Part shown: in pieces, positions 1-6,233 of the stretch
Layout: the number at the start of each line of letters is the position of its first letter
Numbering within the stretch: position 1 is the stretch's first letter
Source: Acidimangrovimonas sp.
GTDB taxonomy: Bacteria; Pseudomonadota; Alphaproteobacteria; Rhodobacterales; Rhodobacteraceae
DNA: 6,545 nt
Assembly (NCBI GenBank): GCA_030147905.1
Contig: JASBUM010000117.1
Coordinates: 1 to 6,545, forward strand
Direction of reading: 5' to 3'
Translations under genes and position numbers: made by a program
Notes under the pieces: model-generated
Told to the model about the DNA's origin: nothing
The model's input: the letters and a program-made list of their open reading frames with translations, nothing else
The model's database searches: none

Positions 1-40
1 TTTCCTCGATCGATTTGCCCCTGACCTAACCGCGTGCTAG

Positions 41-72
41 GCGCAATTCCAGCGGATTCGCCGGAATGGCGC
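41..72. other. Imperfect inverted repeat (hairpin) ahead of the first gene
   Basis: Bases 41-50 pair with 63-72 with one A/G mismatch. The loop closes further through 52-54 with 59-61, leaving a four-base GATT tip. The result is a stem of about 12 pairs with two mismatches. No T run follows on either strand, so it is not a classic intrinsic terminator. It may end an upstream + strand gene, since all three + frames entering the window stop by base 40 (stops at 22-24, 27-29 and 38-40), or it may be a leader structure just ahead of the acetyltransferase start. Which frame, if any, is the tail of a real gene cannot be told from so few bases. Confidence 0.35.
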
Positions 73-88
73 AGGCGGGGGGCGGCGG

Positions 89-595
89 TTGATGGATGAA
101 CTCGCGGTCGAGACCGAGGCCGATCAATGGGAGGTCGAGGCACTTTACGACCTGTGTTTCGCACCCGGGCGGACTGCATTGTCGTCCTACAGGCTGCGCG
201 ACGGCGTCGAAAAGGTGGCTCCGCTTTGTCTTCTTCTGCGCGACGGCGGGATCCTCGGTGCGGTGATCCGCTACTGGCCGGTGCGGGTGGGGACGCAGGC
301 CGCGCTGCTGCTCGGCCCGGTCGCCGTGCATCCCACGCGCCAGGGCGAGGGGCTGGGCGGTTATCTCATCCGTGAAAGCCTGGGCCGCGCCGCGGCGATG
401 GGGTGGGAACGGGTGATGCTGGTGGGTGATGCCCCCTACTACGGGCGTTTCGGCTTCACGCGCCTCGACAATGTGGTGATGCCGCCGCCCACCAACCCCG
501 ACCGCGTCCTGGGCCTGGCCCTGACGGCGGGTGCCTGGGACGGGGTGCGCGGCAAGGTCCGGCGCTGGCGCGGCGATGCCGGGCAGCACCCCTGA
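89..595 (+). CDS. GNAT family N-acetyltransferase, YhbS-like
   Basis: This is a single-domain GNAT protein of 168 residues that should transfer an acetyl group from acetyl-CoA to an amine; the acceptor cannot be predicted. Strand beta4 and the acetyl-CoA binding motif A occupy about residues 74-100 (GPVAVHPTRQGEGLGG, with the Q-x-x-G-x-G phosphate-binding loop at 85-90). A YYGRFGF segment at 117-123 is typical of the YhbS/COG3153 group. The length is normal for that group. The start is ambiguous: TTG at 89 is followed at once by an in-frame ATG at 92, and the G-rich tract at 73-82 serves either as a weak ribosome binding site. The difference is one residue. The gene stands alone on the + strand with 199 bases before the next gene, and its neighbours give no clue to the substrate. 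Family assignment is firm; function beyond that is unknown. Confidence 0.9.
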   Translation: MMDELAVETEADQWEVEALYDLCFAPGRTALSSYRLRDGVEKVAPLCLLLRDGGILGAVIRYWPVRVGTQAALLLGPVAVHPTRQGEGLGGYLIRESLGRAAAMGWERVMLVGDAPYYGRFGFTRLDNVVMPPPTNPDRVLGLALTAGAWDGVRGKVRRWRGDAGQHP

Positions 596-749
596 CCGAC
601 GGTGGCGCGCCTGCGGGGCGGGCGACCGGTGCCCGGCGCGGGGTGTGATCAGGCCGCCCAGGGGCAGGGGCGCGTGGGCCGCTGCCGCCATGATCGCGGG
701 CGAGAAAGGTCGCGCGCCTGCTGCCGGGGCGGCCCATGCGCGGCGGGCA

Positions 750-774
750 CGGGCAGCCATTGCGTCGCTGCCCG
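750..774 (+). other. Perfect 8-bp hairpin in the spacer ahead of the EcsC gene
   Basis: CGGGCAGC (750-757) and GCTGCCCG (767-774) form a perfect stem around a nine-base loop. It lies 20 bases before the chosen ATG of the EcsC gene and 155 bases after the acetyltransferase stop. The bases after it are only mildly T-rich (CCTACCTCTT), so it could be a poor terminator for the acetyltransferase or a leader element of the EcsC gene. The rest of the 596-794 spacer holds no gene that I can support. Confidence 0.3.
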
Positions 775-794
775 CGGCATCCTACCTCTTGGTC

Positions 795-1580
795 ATGGAA
801 AACCTCCCCGACCCTTCGGTGCCCGTATCCGAGATCCCGCAAGAGGCATTGCGCGCGATCGCCGCGCGCCAGACCCGCGCCGGCGGCCTGGTGATGAGCA
901 TCGTCAACGCCGCCGGTTCCCGGATCGAGAGCCGGCTCGAGATGTTGCCCGATCATCTCAAGGATCGGCTGGAGCGGACGGCGGCGCGCGCGCTCGAACG
1001 CAGCTACCACCTTGCCGGGCGAACCCAGCGGCCTGCCGGCGGCGCCGATATCGGGCAGCGCGGGCATCTGGCGCTGGCGACGCTGGGGGGCGCCATCGGC
1101 GGGCTCGGGGGCTTTGGCACGGCATTGGCCGAGCTTCCGGTGACGGTGACGGTGATCTTTCGCTCGATTCAGCGGATCGCGGCGGAATACGGCTTCGACC
1201 CCGCCGACGAGGCGGTTCGGATCGAATGCCTGCGCGTCTTCGGCTCGGGCAGCCCGCTGGCGCGTGACGACGGCGTCAACACCTCGTTTCTGGGCGCGCG
1301 GGTGACGATCACGGGCCCCGCGCTCAATCGGGTGATCTCCGCCGTGGCGCCGCGCTTCGCCACGGTTCTGGGCGAGAAGCTTGCCGCCCAGGCGGTGCCC
1401 CTTCTGGGCTCGGTCGCCGGCGCGGGGATCAATTACGCCTTCGTTTCCTATTATCAGGAAATGGCGCATGTGCGTTTCGCGCTCATGCGGCTTGCGCGCG
1501 AACATGGCGCGGCGGAGGTGCTGGCCGCCTACCGCGCGGTGATGCCGCCCCGGGGCCGTGCCGAGACCGCCGCCGACTGA
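795..1580 (+). CDS. EcsC family protein
   Basis: A protein of 261 residues that resembles the EcsC family (Pfam EcsC), named after the third gene of the Bacillus subtilis ecs locus; the biochemical role of the family is unclear. A helical N-terminal part (about 1-75) leads into a Gly/Ala-rich hydrophobic segment at about 92-123 (ATLGGAIGGLGGFGTALAEL), followed by an Arg-rich helix and EYGFDP. A second Gly/Ala-rich segment (KLAAQAVPLLGSVAGAGINY, 195-214) runs into a helix with YYQEM. The hydrophobic stretches suggest membrane association, but there is no signal peptide. The same frame is open back to 531, with other ATGs at 531, 576 and 690. I chose 795 because codons before it lose the strong G/C third-position bias and the resulting length fits the family. 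No Shine-Dalgarno is visible before 795. The gene converges with the - strand arginase-like gene. Confidence 0.82.
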   Translation: MENLPDPSVPVSEIPQEALRAIAARQTRAGGLVMSIVNAAGSRIESRLEMLPDHLKDRLERTAARALERSYHLAGRTQRPAGGADIGQRGHLALATLGGAIGGLGGFGTALAELPVTVTVIFRSIQRIAAEYGFDPADEAVRIECLRVFGSGSPLARDDGVNTSFLGARVTITGPALNRVISAVAPRFATVLGEKLAAQAVPLLGSVAGAGINYAFVSYYQEMAHVRFALMRLAREHGAAEVLAAYRAVMPPRGRAETAAD

Positions 1581-1581
1581 G

Positions 1582-1607
1582 CGATCCGCCGATTGACCGA
1601 TCCGCCG
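1582..1607. repeat. Short direct repeat in the convergent spacer
   Basis: The decamer CGATCCGCCG occurs at 1582-1591 and again at 1598-1607, a 16-base period directly after the EcsC stop codon. The remaining spacer (to 1676) is very GC-rich and contains perfect self-complementary stretches at 1633-1642 (CCCGCGCGGG) and 1652-1663 (GGGCGGCCGCCC). These may help stop transcription from both sides, but no T-run terminator is visible. Confidence 0.4.
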
Positions 1608-1676
1608 GAGGCCGCGCAGCCGCCGGCCGAACCCCGCGCGGGTGCGGTCCCGGGCGGCCGCCCCATCCTGGCCCGG

Positions 1677-2462
1677 TCAGCCCGCTGCGGCACAGGCCGC
1701 GACCACCCTGTCGAGAAGCCGGCGGCAGGTCTGCGCGGTGCCGCCATCGGGATCCAGCGCGCCGGTCCAGCCACTGAACGATATGGCCGCGACGCGGTTG
1801 ACCGCGGCGAATTCCGTGCAGGCTGCAATCACCTGTTCGAGCATGGGGCCATTCGCAACCGGGTAGTTGTTCGCGGGAACCTCGGTGGCGTCGAGAACGT
1901 CATTGTCGACATGCAGATGGACGGGGCGCCCAAGGCGCAGCGCGCACAGCGTGTCGATCGTCCCGCGGCGAACCGCCGAAGAGCCGAGCGCGGCGGCTTC
2001 CAGCGGGTCGAGGTCGCGCGCTCCGATCAGCCAGACGTCGTGTTCGGCCAGCGGATGCACGGCGGCGGCGCGCGCCCAGTCGCGCGGCCCGCGTCCCACC
2101 ATCATTGCCAGCGGCATACCGCCGAGAAATCCCGAGGGCGAGGTCTCGGGCGTGTTGAAATCGCCATGCGCATCCAGCCATACCAATTGTGGTACCAGCC
2201 CGGCCCACTGCAGTCCGGCCATCACCGGAAGGCTCGCCAGGCAATCACCGGCGACCGAAACCGGCAAGCCGCCCCGGCCGGCACTTTCCGCGACGAACCT
2301 CCTGATCTGGCCGTGCAGCGGAGCAAGCGCGGCGGCAGAGCGGTCCCGCGGCTCGGGCCCGTCGTTGATCGTCACGGCCACGCCGTCGCCGGCTGCGGCA
2401 ACCAGCACCGGCTCGGGGCGGTCGAAGAAATAGGGCGTGACCAGCCAATCTGCCTGTCTCAA
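1677..2462 (-). CDS. Arginase/ureohydrolase-fold protein with altered active-site residues
   Basis: A protein of 261 residues with the ureohydrolase (arginase/agmatinase) pattern. AGDC sits at 71-74 where the family has GGDH. WLDAHGDFNTPETSPSG (95-111) carries the D97, H99 and D101 metal-ligand motif, and HVDNDVLDATEVP (184-196) carries the second Asp pair (D186, D188). By eye against arginase I, five of the six manganese ligands are kept, but the first-loop His is C74. The Asn and catalytic His of the SGNLHG motif are F112 and G114, and the late active-site Glu falls at about G231. Classical arginase activity is therefore doubtful. It could be a divergent ureohydrolase subfamily with another substrate or a non-catalytic relative. 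The start is TTG, supported by GAGGAG eight bases upstream, with no competing ATG nearby. It lies 125 bases after ptsP on the same strand. Confidence 0.85.
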   Translation of the reverse strand: MRQADWLVTPYFFDRPEPVLVAAAGDGVAVTINDGPEPRDRSAAALAPLHGQIRRFVAESAGRGGLPVSVAGDCLASLPVMAGLQWAGLVPQLVWLDAHGDFNTPETSPSGFLGGMPLAMMVGRGPRDWARAAAVHPLAEHDVWLIGARDLDPLEAAALGSSAVRRGTIDTLCALRLGRPVHLHVDNDVLDATEVPANNYPVANGPMLEQVIAACTEFAAVNRVAAISFSGWTGALDPDGGTAQTCRRLLDRVVAACAAAG

Positions 2463-2470
2463 GGCGCGTT

Positions 2471-2476
2471 CTCCTC
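2471..2476 (-). promoter_or_regulatory. Ribosome binding site that fixes a TTG start
   Basis: On the - strand GAGGAG lies eight bases before the TTG at 2462-2460. No ATG or GTG in the same frame competes nearby; the next in-frame Met is residue 81. This site is the main reason for accepting the non-ATG start of the arginase-like gene. Confidence 0.7.
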
Positions 2477-2500
2477 GATCGCGGCGATCGGGCCCCGAAT

Positions 2501-2534
2501 GCGCGCCGGTGCGGCCCGGTGCGGCCCGGTGCGG
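2501..2534. repeat. 10-bp tandem repeat between ptsP and the arginase-like gene
   Basis: The unit GCGGCCCGGT is present as two perfect copies (2511-2520, 2521-2530), preceded by one diverged copy (2501-2510, GCGCGCCGGT) and followed by a partial copy (2531-2534). It lies 25 bases beyond the ribosome binding site of the arginase-like gene, on its upstream side, in the 125-base gap after ptsP. Each unit contains CCGG and GGCC, so the transcript could fold in alternative ways. The rest of the gap (2463-2587) shows no gene and no clear T-run terminator. Confidence 0.65.
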
Positions 2535-2587
2535 GGAAAGACGTCACTGTCGCCCGGCGCGGCGGGTGGTGCCGAGCGGCGCGGTCT

Positions 2588-4834
2588 TCAGTCCGACTGC
2601 TGCGCCAGCCATTCGAGAACCGCCGGGCGTACGCTTTGGGCCCCGCTGTTGCAGGCCTCCTCCAGCACGGCGCGCACTTCCTTCAGGTCGATGCGGCGGA
2701 TCAGGCTCTTGACCGGGCCGATGGAGGCGGGCCGCATCGAGAGCGTATGCAGCCCGAGCGCGGCGAAACAGATCGCCTCGACCGGGCGCCCGGCATCCTC
2801 GCCGCAGAACGACAGCGGCGTCCCGGTTTCGGCGCAGCGGTCGACGATCATCTTGATGAGTTGCAGGAAGCTCACGTTGAGCGTGTCATAACGGCGCCGG
2901 ACCCGCTCGTTCTCTCGGTCGGCGGCGAAGAAGAACTGCTTCAGGTCATTGCCGCCGATGGAGACGAAATCGGCCATCTCGAAGAAATTGCGCGGTGCGA
3001 AGGCAAGGCTGGGGGTTTCCAGCATCGCCCCGATCTCCAGCTTCTCGGGCAGCAGGTGACCCAGCCGTTCCTCGCGCTCCATCTCGTGCAGCAGATGGTC
3101 GCGCGCCTCGACGAATTCTTCAAGCTGGGTGACGAAGGGAAACATCACCGTCAGCGGCCGCCCCGCCGCGGCACGGATCAAGGCCTGAAGCTGCATGCGC
3201 AGCATGCCGGGCTTTTCCAGCCCCACGCGGATCGCGCGCCAGCCCATCGCGGGGTTGGGCTCGTCCTGGGGCTTCATGTAGGGCAGGACCTTGTCCGAGC
3301 CTATATCGAGCGTGCGGAAGACGACCCGACGCCCCTCGGCCGCATCGAGGACCCGCGAATAGAGCCGCGCAAGCTCGCCGCGCTTGGGCACCTGGCTGCG
3401 GATCAGGAATTGCAGCTCGGTGCGGAAGAGGCCGACCCCTTCGGCCCCCGAACCCTTGAGGGAGGGCAGATCGGCCATCAGGCCCGCGTTCATGTGCAGA
3501 CCGACCACCGTGCCGCAACGCCCTTCGGCGGGCAGGTCGCGCAGCCCCGCATAGACCGCCTGCGCCTTGGTCTGCATCGCGATCTTGTCGCGGAAGGCCG
3601 CGGCGACGTTTTCGTCGGGACGCAGATGCACGATGCCCTGATCGCCGTCCACCAGAATATGGTCGCCGTTGAGCGCCTCGGCCGTGATACGCTGGGCATG
3701 GATCACCAGCGGAATCGCAAGCGCCCGGGCGACGATCGCGGCATGGCTTCCGACCGACCCTTCCTCGAGCACCACGCCGCGCAGCTTGCGGCCGTATTCC
3801 ATCAACTCGCCCGGCCCGATGTTGCGCGCGATCAGGACCGGGTCCTCGGGCATCTCGGCGCCGGTCTCGTGGCCCTGCCCGGTCAGGATGCGCAGCAGCC
3901 GGTTGGACAGGTCGTCAAGGTCGTGAAGCCGTTCGCGCAGATAGGGGTCGGGCACACGGTCCAGCCGCGCGCGGTTGGCCGATTGTTCCTTCTCGACTGC
4001 CGCCTCGGCCGACAGGCCACGTTCGATGTCCTCCTCCATCCGCCGTAGCCAGCCGCGGGAATTGGCGAACATCCGGTAAGCCTCGAGCACCTTGAACTGT
4101 TCCCCGTCCGAGGTGTCGGCGGCGCTTATCAGGTCGTCGATCGACAGGCGCAGCTGCTCGATCGCGGCACGCAGACGCTCGCATTCGGCCACCGGGTCGT
4201 CGGCGACGGGATTGGTGATGACCACGCGCGGCTCATGCAGCCAGACACGGCCTTCGGCGGTGCCCTCCTGCCCGGTCGCGCCGCGAAAGAGGACGGCATG
4301 CTGATGCGGAGCCGAAAGCGCCTCGCCCTCGCCGATGAAGGCGCCGAGTTCGGCCATTTCGGCCACCACCATGGCAACCACCTCGAGCGCGTAAAGCTCA
4401 TCGTCGGAAAACTGGCGCGCGGCTTTCGACTGAACCACGAGAACGCCGAGCTTCTCGCCCAGGCGCTGGATCGGGACGCCGAGGAAGGAGGAATAGATCT
4501 CCTCGCCGGTCTCGGGCATGTAGCGAAAGCCCCGTTCGGCCGGGGCGTTGCCGGTGTTGATGGGCTTGCCCGAACGCGCGACCCGCCCGACCAGGCCCTC
4601 GCCCAGGCGCAGGCGCGTCATGTGCACCGCCTCGGCCTTCAGCCCTTCGGTCGCGCACAACTCCAGCGTCTCGGCGTCGCGGAAGAGATAGATCGAGCAG
4701 ACCTCGCAGCGCATCGAATCGGCGATGAGCTGAGTGATCCGGTCCAGCCGCTCCTGGCCGGGGCCGGGTTCGGCCAGCGAATCGCGCAGGCGGCGCAGCA
4801 GTTTGCGGCTTTCGCTATCGGTTCCGTCGGCCAT
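2588..4834 (-). CDS. ptsP: Phosphoenolpyruvate-protein phosphotransferase PtsP (EI-Ntr)
   Basis: First enzyme of the nitrogen PTS. It autophosphorylates from PEP and passes the phosphate to NPr and then EIIA-Ntr, in the cytoplasm. The 748 residues match the usual PtsP length. An N-terminal GAF domain (about 25-165) comes first, then the enzyme I helical/NPr-binding region (about 180-320). The phosphohistidine motif is GSVGSHAAIVAR (359-370, active H364). The PEP-binding TIM barrel shows GLFRTE (468-473), RTLDIGSDK (507-515), NPAMGWR (527-533), MLETPS (604-609), SIGGND (625-630) and FCGE (677-680, with the acid/base Cys at 678). All expected catalytic residues appear intact. In other alphaproteobacteria and enterics the GAF domain senses glutamine; that is family knowledge, not visible here. 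The ATG at 4834 has GGAG three bases upstream. It starts 36 bases after lysC on the same strand, so the two are probably cotranscribed. Confidence 0.97.
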   Translation of the reverse strand: MADGTDSESRKLLRRLRDSLAEPGPGQERLDRITQLIADSMRCEVCSIYLFRDAETLELCATEGLKAEAVHMTRLRLGEGLVGRVARSGKPINTGNAPAERGFRYMPETGEEIYSSFLGVPIQRLGEKLGVLVVQSKAARQFSDDELYALEVVAMVVAEMAELGAFIGEGEALSAPHQHAVLFRGATGQEGTAEGRVWLHEPRVVITNPVADDPVAECERLRAAIEQLRLSIDDLISAADTSDGEQFKVLEAYRMFANSRGWLRRMEEDIERGLSAEAAVEKEQSANRARLDRVPDPYLRERLHDLDDLSNRLLRILTGQGHETGAEMPEDPVLIARNIGPGELMEYGRKLRGVVLEEGSVGSHAAIVARALAIPLVIHAQRITAEALNGDHILVDGDQGIVHLRPDENVAAAFRDKIAMQTKAQAVYAGLRDLPAEGRCGTVVGLHMNAGLMADLPSLKGSGAEGVGLFRTELQFLIRSQVPKRGELARLYSRVLDAAEGRRVVFRTLDIGSDKVLPYMKPQDEPNPAMGWRAIRVGLEKPGMLRMQLQALIRAAAGRPLTVMFPFVTQLEEFVEARDHLLHEMEREERLGHLLPEKLEIGAMLETPSLAFAPRNFFEMADFVSIGGNDLKQFFFAADRENERVRRRYDTLNVSFLQLIKMIVDRCAETGTPLSFCGEDAGRPVEAICFAALGLHTLSMRPASIGPVKSLIRRIDLKEVRAVLEEACNSGAQSVRPAVLEWLAQQSD

Positions 4835-4870
4835 AATCTCCGTCCGGCGCGCGTTCAGGGACCGGCGCGA

Positions 4871-6130
4871 TCAGTCTGCCTTGTCCAACTCGAAGGCATC
4901 ATGAAGGGCCTGCACCGCAAGTTCCATATATTTCCGGTCGATCAGGACCGAAATCTTGATCTCGGAAGTTGTAATGACCTTGATGTTGATACCTTCGGCG
5001 GCCAGCGCGCGGAACATGCGCGCGGCAACGCCCGCATGGCTGCGCATCCCGATCCCGACCACGCTGATCTTTGCCACGTCGGTGTCGACGATCAGATCGT
5101 CATACTTGATCGCGCCGCCGGTCTGGGCGTCTTCCAGCGCCTTGCGGGCCCGGGCGACCTGATTGGTGGGGCAGGAGAAGGTCATGTCGGTGACGGCGCC
5201 GGTGTGGCCGCCGTAATCCTTCTCCGAGATGTTCTGGACGATCATGTCCACGTTCACGCCGGCCTCGGCGAGCGGGCCGAAGATGGCGGCCGCTATGCCC
5301 GGGCGGTCCTCGACGGTGACCAGCGTCATCTTGGCCTCGTCGCGCGAATAGGCGACGCCCGAGACGGCTTTCGATTCCATGATATCCTCCTCGTCGCATA
5401 CGAGCGTGCCGGAATTCTCGTCGGTGTCCTCGAAACTCGACAGGACCCGCAGCCTGACCTTATAGCGCATCGCCAGCTCGACCGAGCGTGTCTGCAGGAC
5501 CTTCGCGCCCAGCGATGCCAGCTCGAGCATCTCCTCGAACGCGATCCGGTCAAGCCGCCGGGCCTTTTCGCAGATCCGGGGATCGGTGGTGTAGATGCCG
5601 TCGACGTCGGTATAGATGTCGCAACGATCGGCACCGAAGGCGGCGGCGAAGGCCACCGCTGTCGTGTCCGATCCGCCGCGGCCCAGCGTGGTGATCCGCC
5701 CTTCGTCGCTGACCCCCTGGAAACCCGCGATCACCGCGACCTTCATGCCCTCCGCGAACTTGGCGTCGATGTTGTCGCGCGGGATCTCCACGAACCGGGC
5801 GGAGCCATGCTGCGAGGTGGTGTTGATCGGCACCTGCCATCCCTGCCAGCTGCGCGCGGGCACGCCCATTTCCTGCAATGTAAGGGCCATCAGCCCGGCG
5901 GTGACATTCTCGCCCGAGGAGACCACCGCGTCATATTCGCGGGCATCGAACAGAGGCGAGGTCTTTTCGACCCAGCCCACCAGTTCGTTGGTCCGTCCGG
6001 ACATGGCCGAGACGATGACGATGACCTCGTAGCCGCGTTCGACCTCGCGGCGGACCTTTTCGGCCGCGTTCGCGATGCGATCGAGATCGGCCACGGAGGT
6101 GCCGCCGAATTTCATCACCAGAAGCGGCAT
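4871..6130 (-). CDS. lysC: Aspartate kinase (aspartokinase), monofunctional with ACT domains
   Basis: Phosphorylates aspartate with ATP, the committing step towards lysine, threonine, methionine and diaminopimelate. The protein has 419 residues, the usual length for the monofunctional two-ACT type. The kinase domain (about 2-245) shows KFGGTS (7-12), SSGEN (71-75, catalytic Glu 74), TTLGRGGSDTTA (147-158) and DGIYTTDPR (177-185). Two regulatory ACT domains follow (about 263-340 and 345-415), with the EDRPGIAA and SHAGVAARMF helices and a TSEIKISVLI strand near the end. The start is ATG at 6130, giving MPLLVMKFGG; the GTG directly before it (6133) is only two bases from the GGGAGGG ribosome binding site, while the ATG has a better five-base spacing. 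Allosteric inhibition by lysine and/or threonine is expected from the ACT domains. An internal start may also produce a separate ACT-only subunit. ptsP follows after 36 bases. Confidence 0.97.
   Translation of the reverse strand: MPLLVMKFGGTSVADLDRIANAAEKVRREVERGYEVIVIVSAMSGRTNELVGWVEKTSPLFDAREYDAVVSSGENVTAGLMALTLQEMGVPARSWQGWQVPINTTSQHGSARFVEIPRDNIDAKFAEGMKVAVIAGFQGVSDEGRITTLGRGGSDTTAVAFAAAFGADRCDIYTDVDGIYTTDPRICEKARRLDRIAFEEMLELASLGAKVLQTRSVELAMRYKVRLRVLSSFEDTDENSGTLVCDEEDIMESKAVSGVAYSRDEAKMTLVTVEDRPGIAAAIFGPLAEAGVNVDMIVQNISEKDYGGHTGAVTDMTFSCPTNQVARARKALEDAQTGGAIKYDDLIVDTDVAKISVVGIGMRSHAGVAARMFRALAAEGINIKVITTSEIKISVLIDRKYMELAVQALHDAFELDKAD
5378..5392 (-). promoter_or_regulatory. Strong internal Shine-Dalgarno and ATG inside lysC (possible beta-subunit start)
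   Basis: On the - strand GAGGAGG (5392-5386), a five-base spacer ATATC and ATG (5380-5378) lie in the lysC reading frame at Met 251. Translation from here would give a 169-residue protein made almost exactly of the two ACT domains. Corynebacterium and Bacillus aspartate kinases are known to make such a beta subunit from an equivalent internal start (around residue 250 in C. glutamicum). The site also encodes an ordinary acidic linker, so chance is possible. Confidence 0.45.
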
Positions 6131-6135
6131 CACGG

Positions 6136-6142
6136 CCCTCCC
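6136..6142 (-). promoter_or_regulatory. Ribosome binding site of lysC
   Basis: GGGAGGG on the - strand is five bases ahead of the ATG at 6130 and only two bases ahead of the GTG at 6133. It therefore decides the start in favour of the ATG. Confidence 0.7.
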
Positions 6143-6166
6143 GCTGCCAGGCTACAATCGCTGGGT

Positions 6167-6195
6167 TTCATATGCGGCGAGGGCGGCTGGTGCAA
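6167..6195 (-). promoter_or_regulatory. Candidate sigma-70-type promoter for lysC-ptsP
   Basis: On the - strand TTGCAC (6195-6190) and TATGAA (6172-6167) are separated by exactly 17 bases. Transcription would begin near 6160 and give a leader of about 30 bases. The match to consensus is partial (3 of 6 and 4 of 6), but this is the most AT-rich spot in the 100-base gap between the acetyltransferase and lysC. The leader is too short for a lysine riboswitch, and no attenuator peptide is visible. Confidence 0.4.
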
Positions 6196-6233
6196 GGGGC
6201 GCTTTGGTAAGGGACGCGATCCGTCTGGCCGGG

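Noticed and set aside
531..794. N-terminal extension of the EcsC gene to the upstream in-frame ATGs
   Set aside because: It would overlap the end of the acetyltransferase gene, its codons lack the strong G/C third-position bias and its residues look like translated spacer. The ATG at 690 remains a weak alternative.
456..1505. A 349-codon open frame on the - strand opposite the EcsC gene
   Set aside because: Its composition is Arg/Gly/Pro-rich without recognisable motifs, while the + strand frame gives the EcsC pattern with proper codon bias.
2535..2587. Intrinsic terminator after ptsP
   Set aside because: The sequence is GC-rich with some partial pairing, but I found no strong stem followed by a T run on the - strand.
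1593..2891. A 432-codon open frame on the + strand across the arginase-like gene
   Set aside because: It is a shadow of the arginase-like gene and the ptsP tail, with Arg/Gln/His-rich composition, and it would overlap both genes completely.
2519..4048. A 509-codon open frame on the + strand opposite ptsP
   Set aside because: It is antisense to conserved PtsP motifs (PEP-binding barrel and phosphohistidine domain), shows low-complexity His/Arg/Gly/Asp-rich composition and has no domain signature.
6131..6233. Lysine riboswitch or leader-peptide attenuator ahead of lysC
   Set aside because: The whole gap is only about 100 bases, lacks the multi-helix riboswitch layout and contains no short frame rich in Lys or Thr codons.
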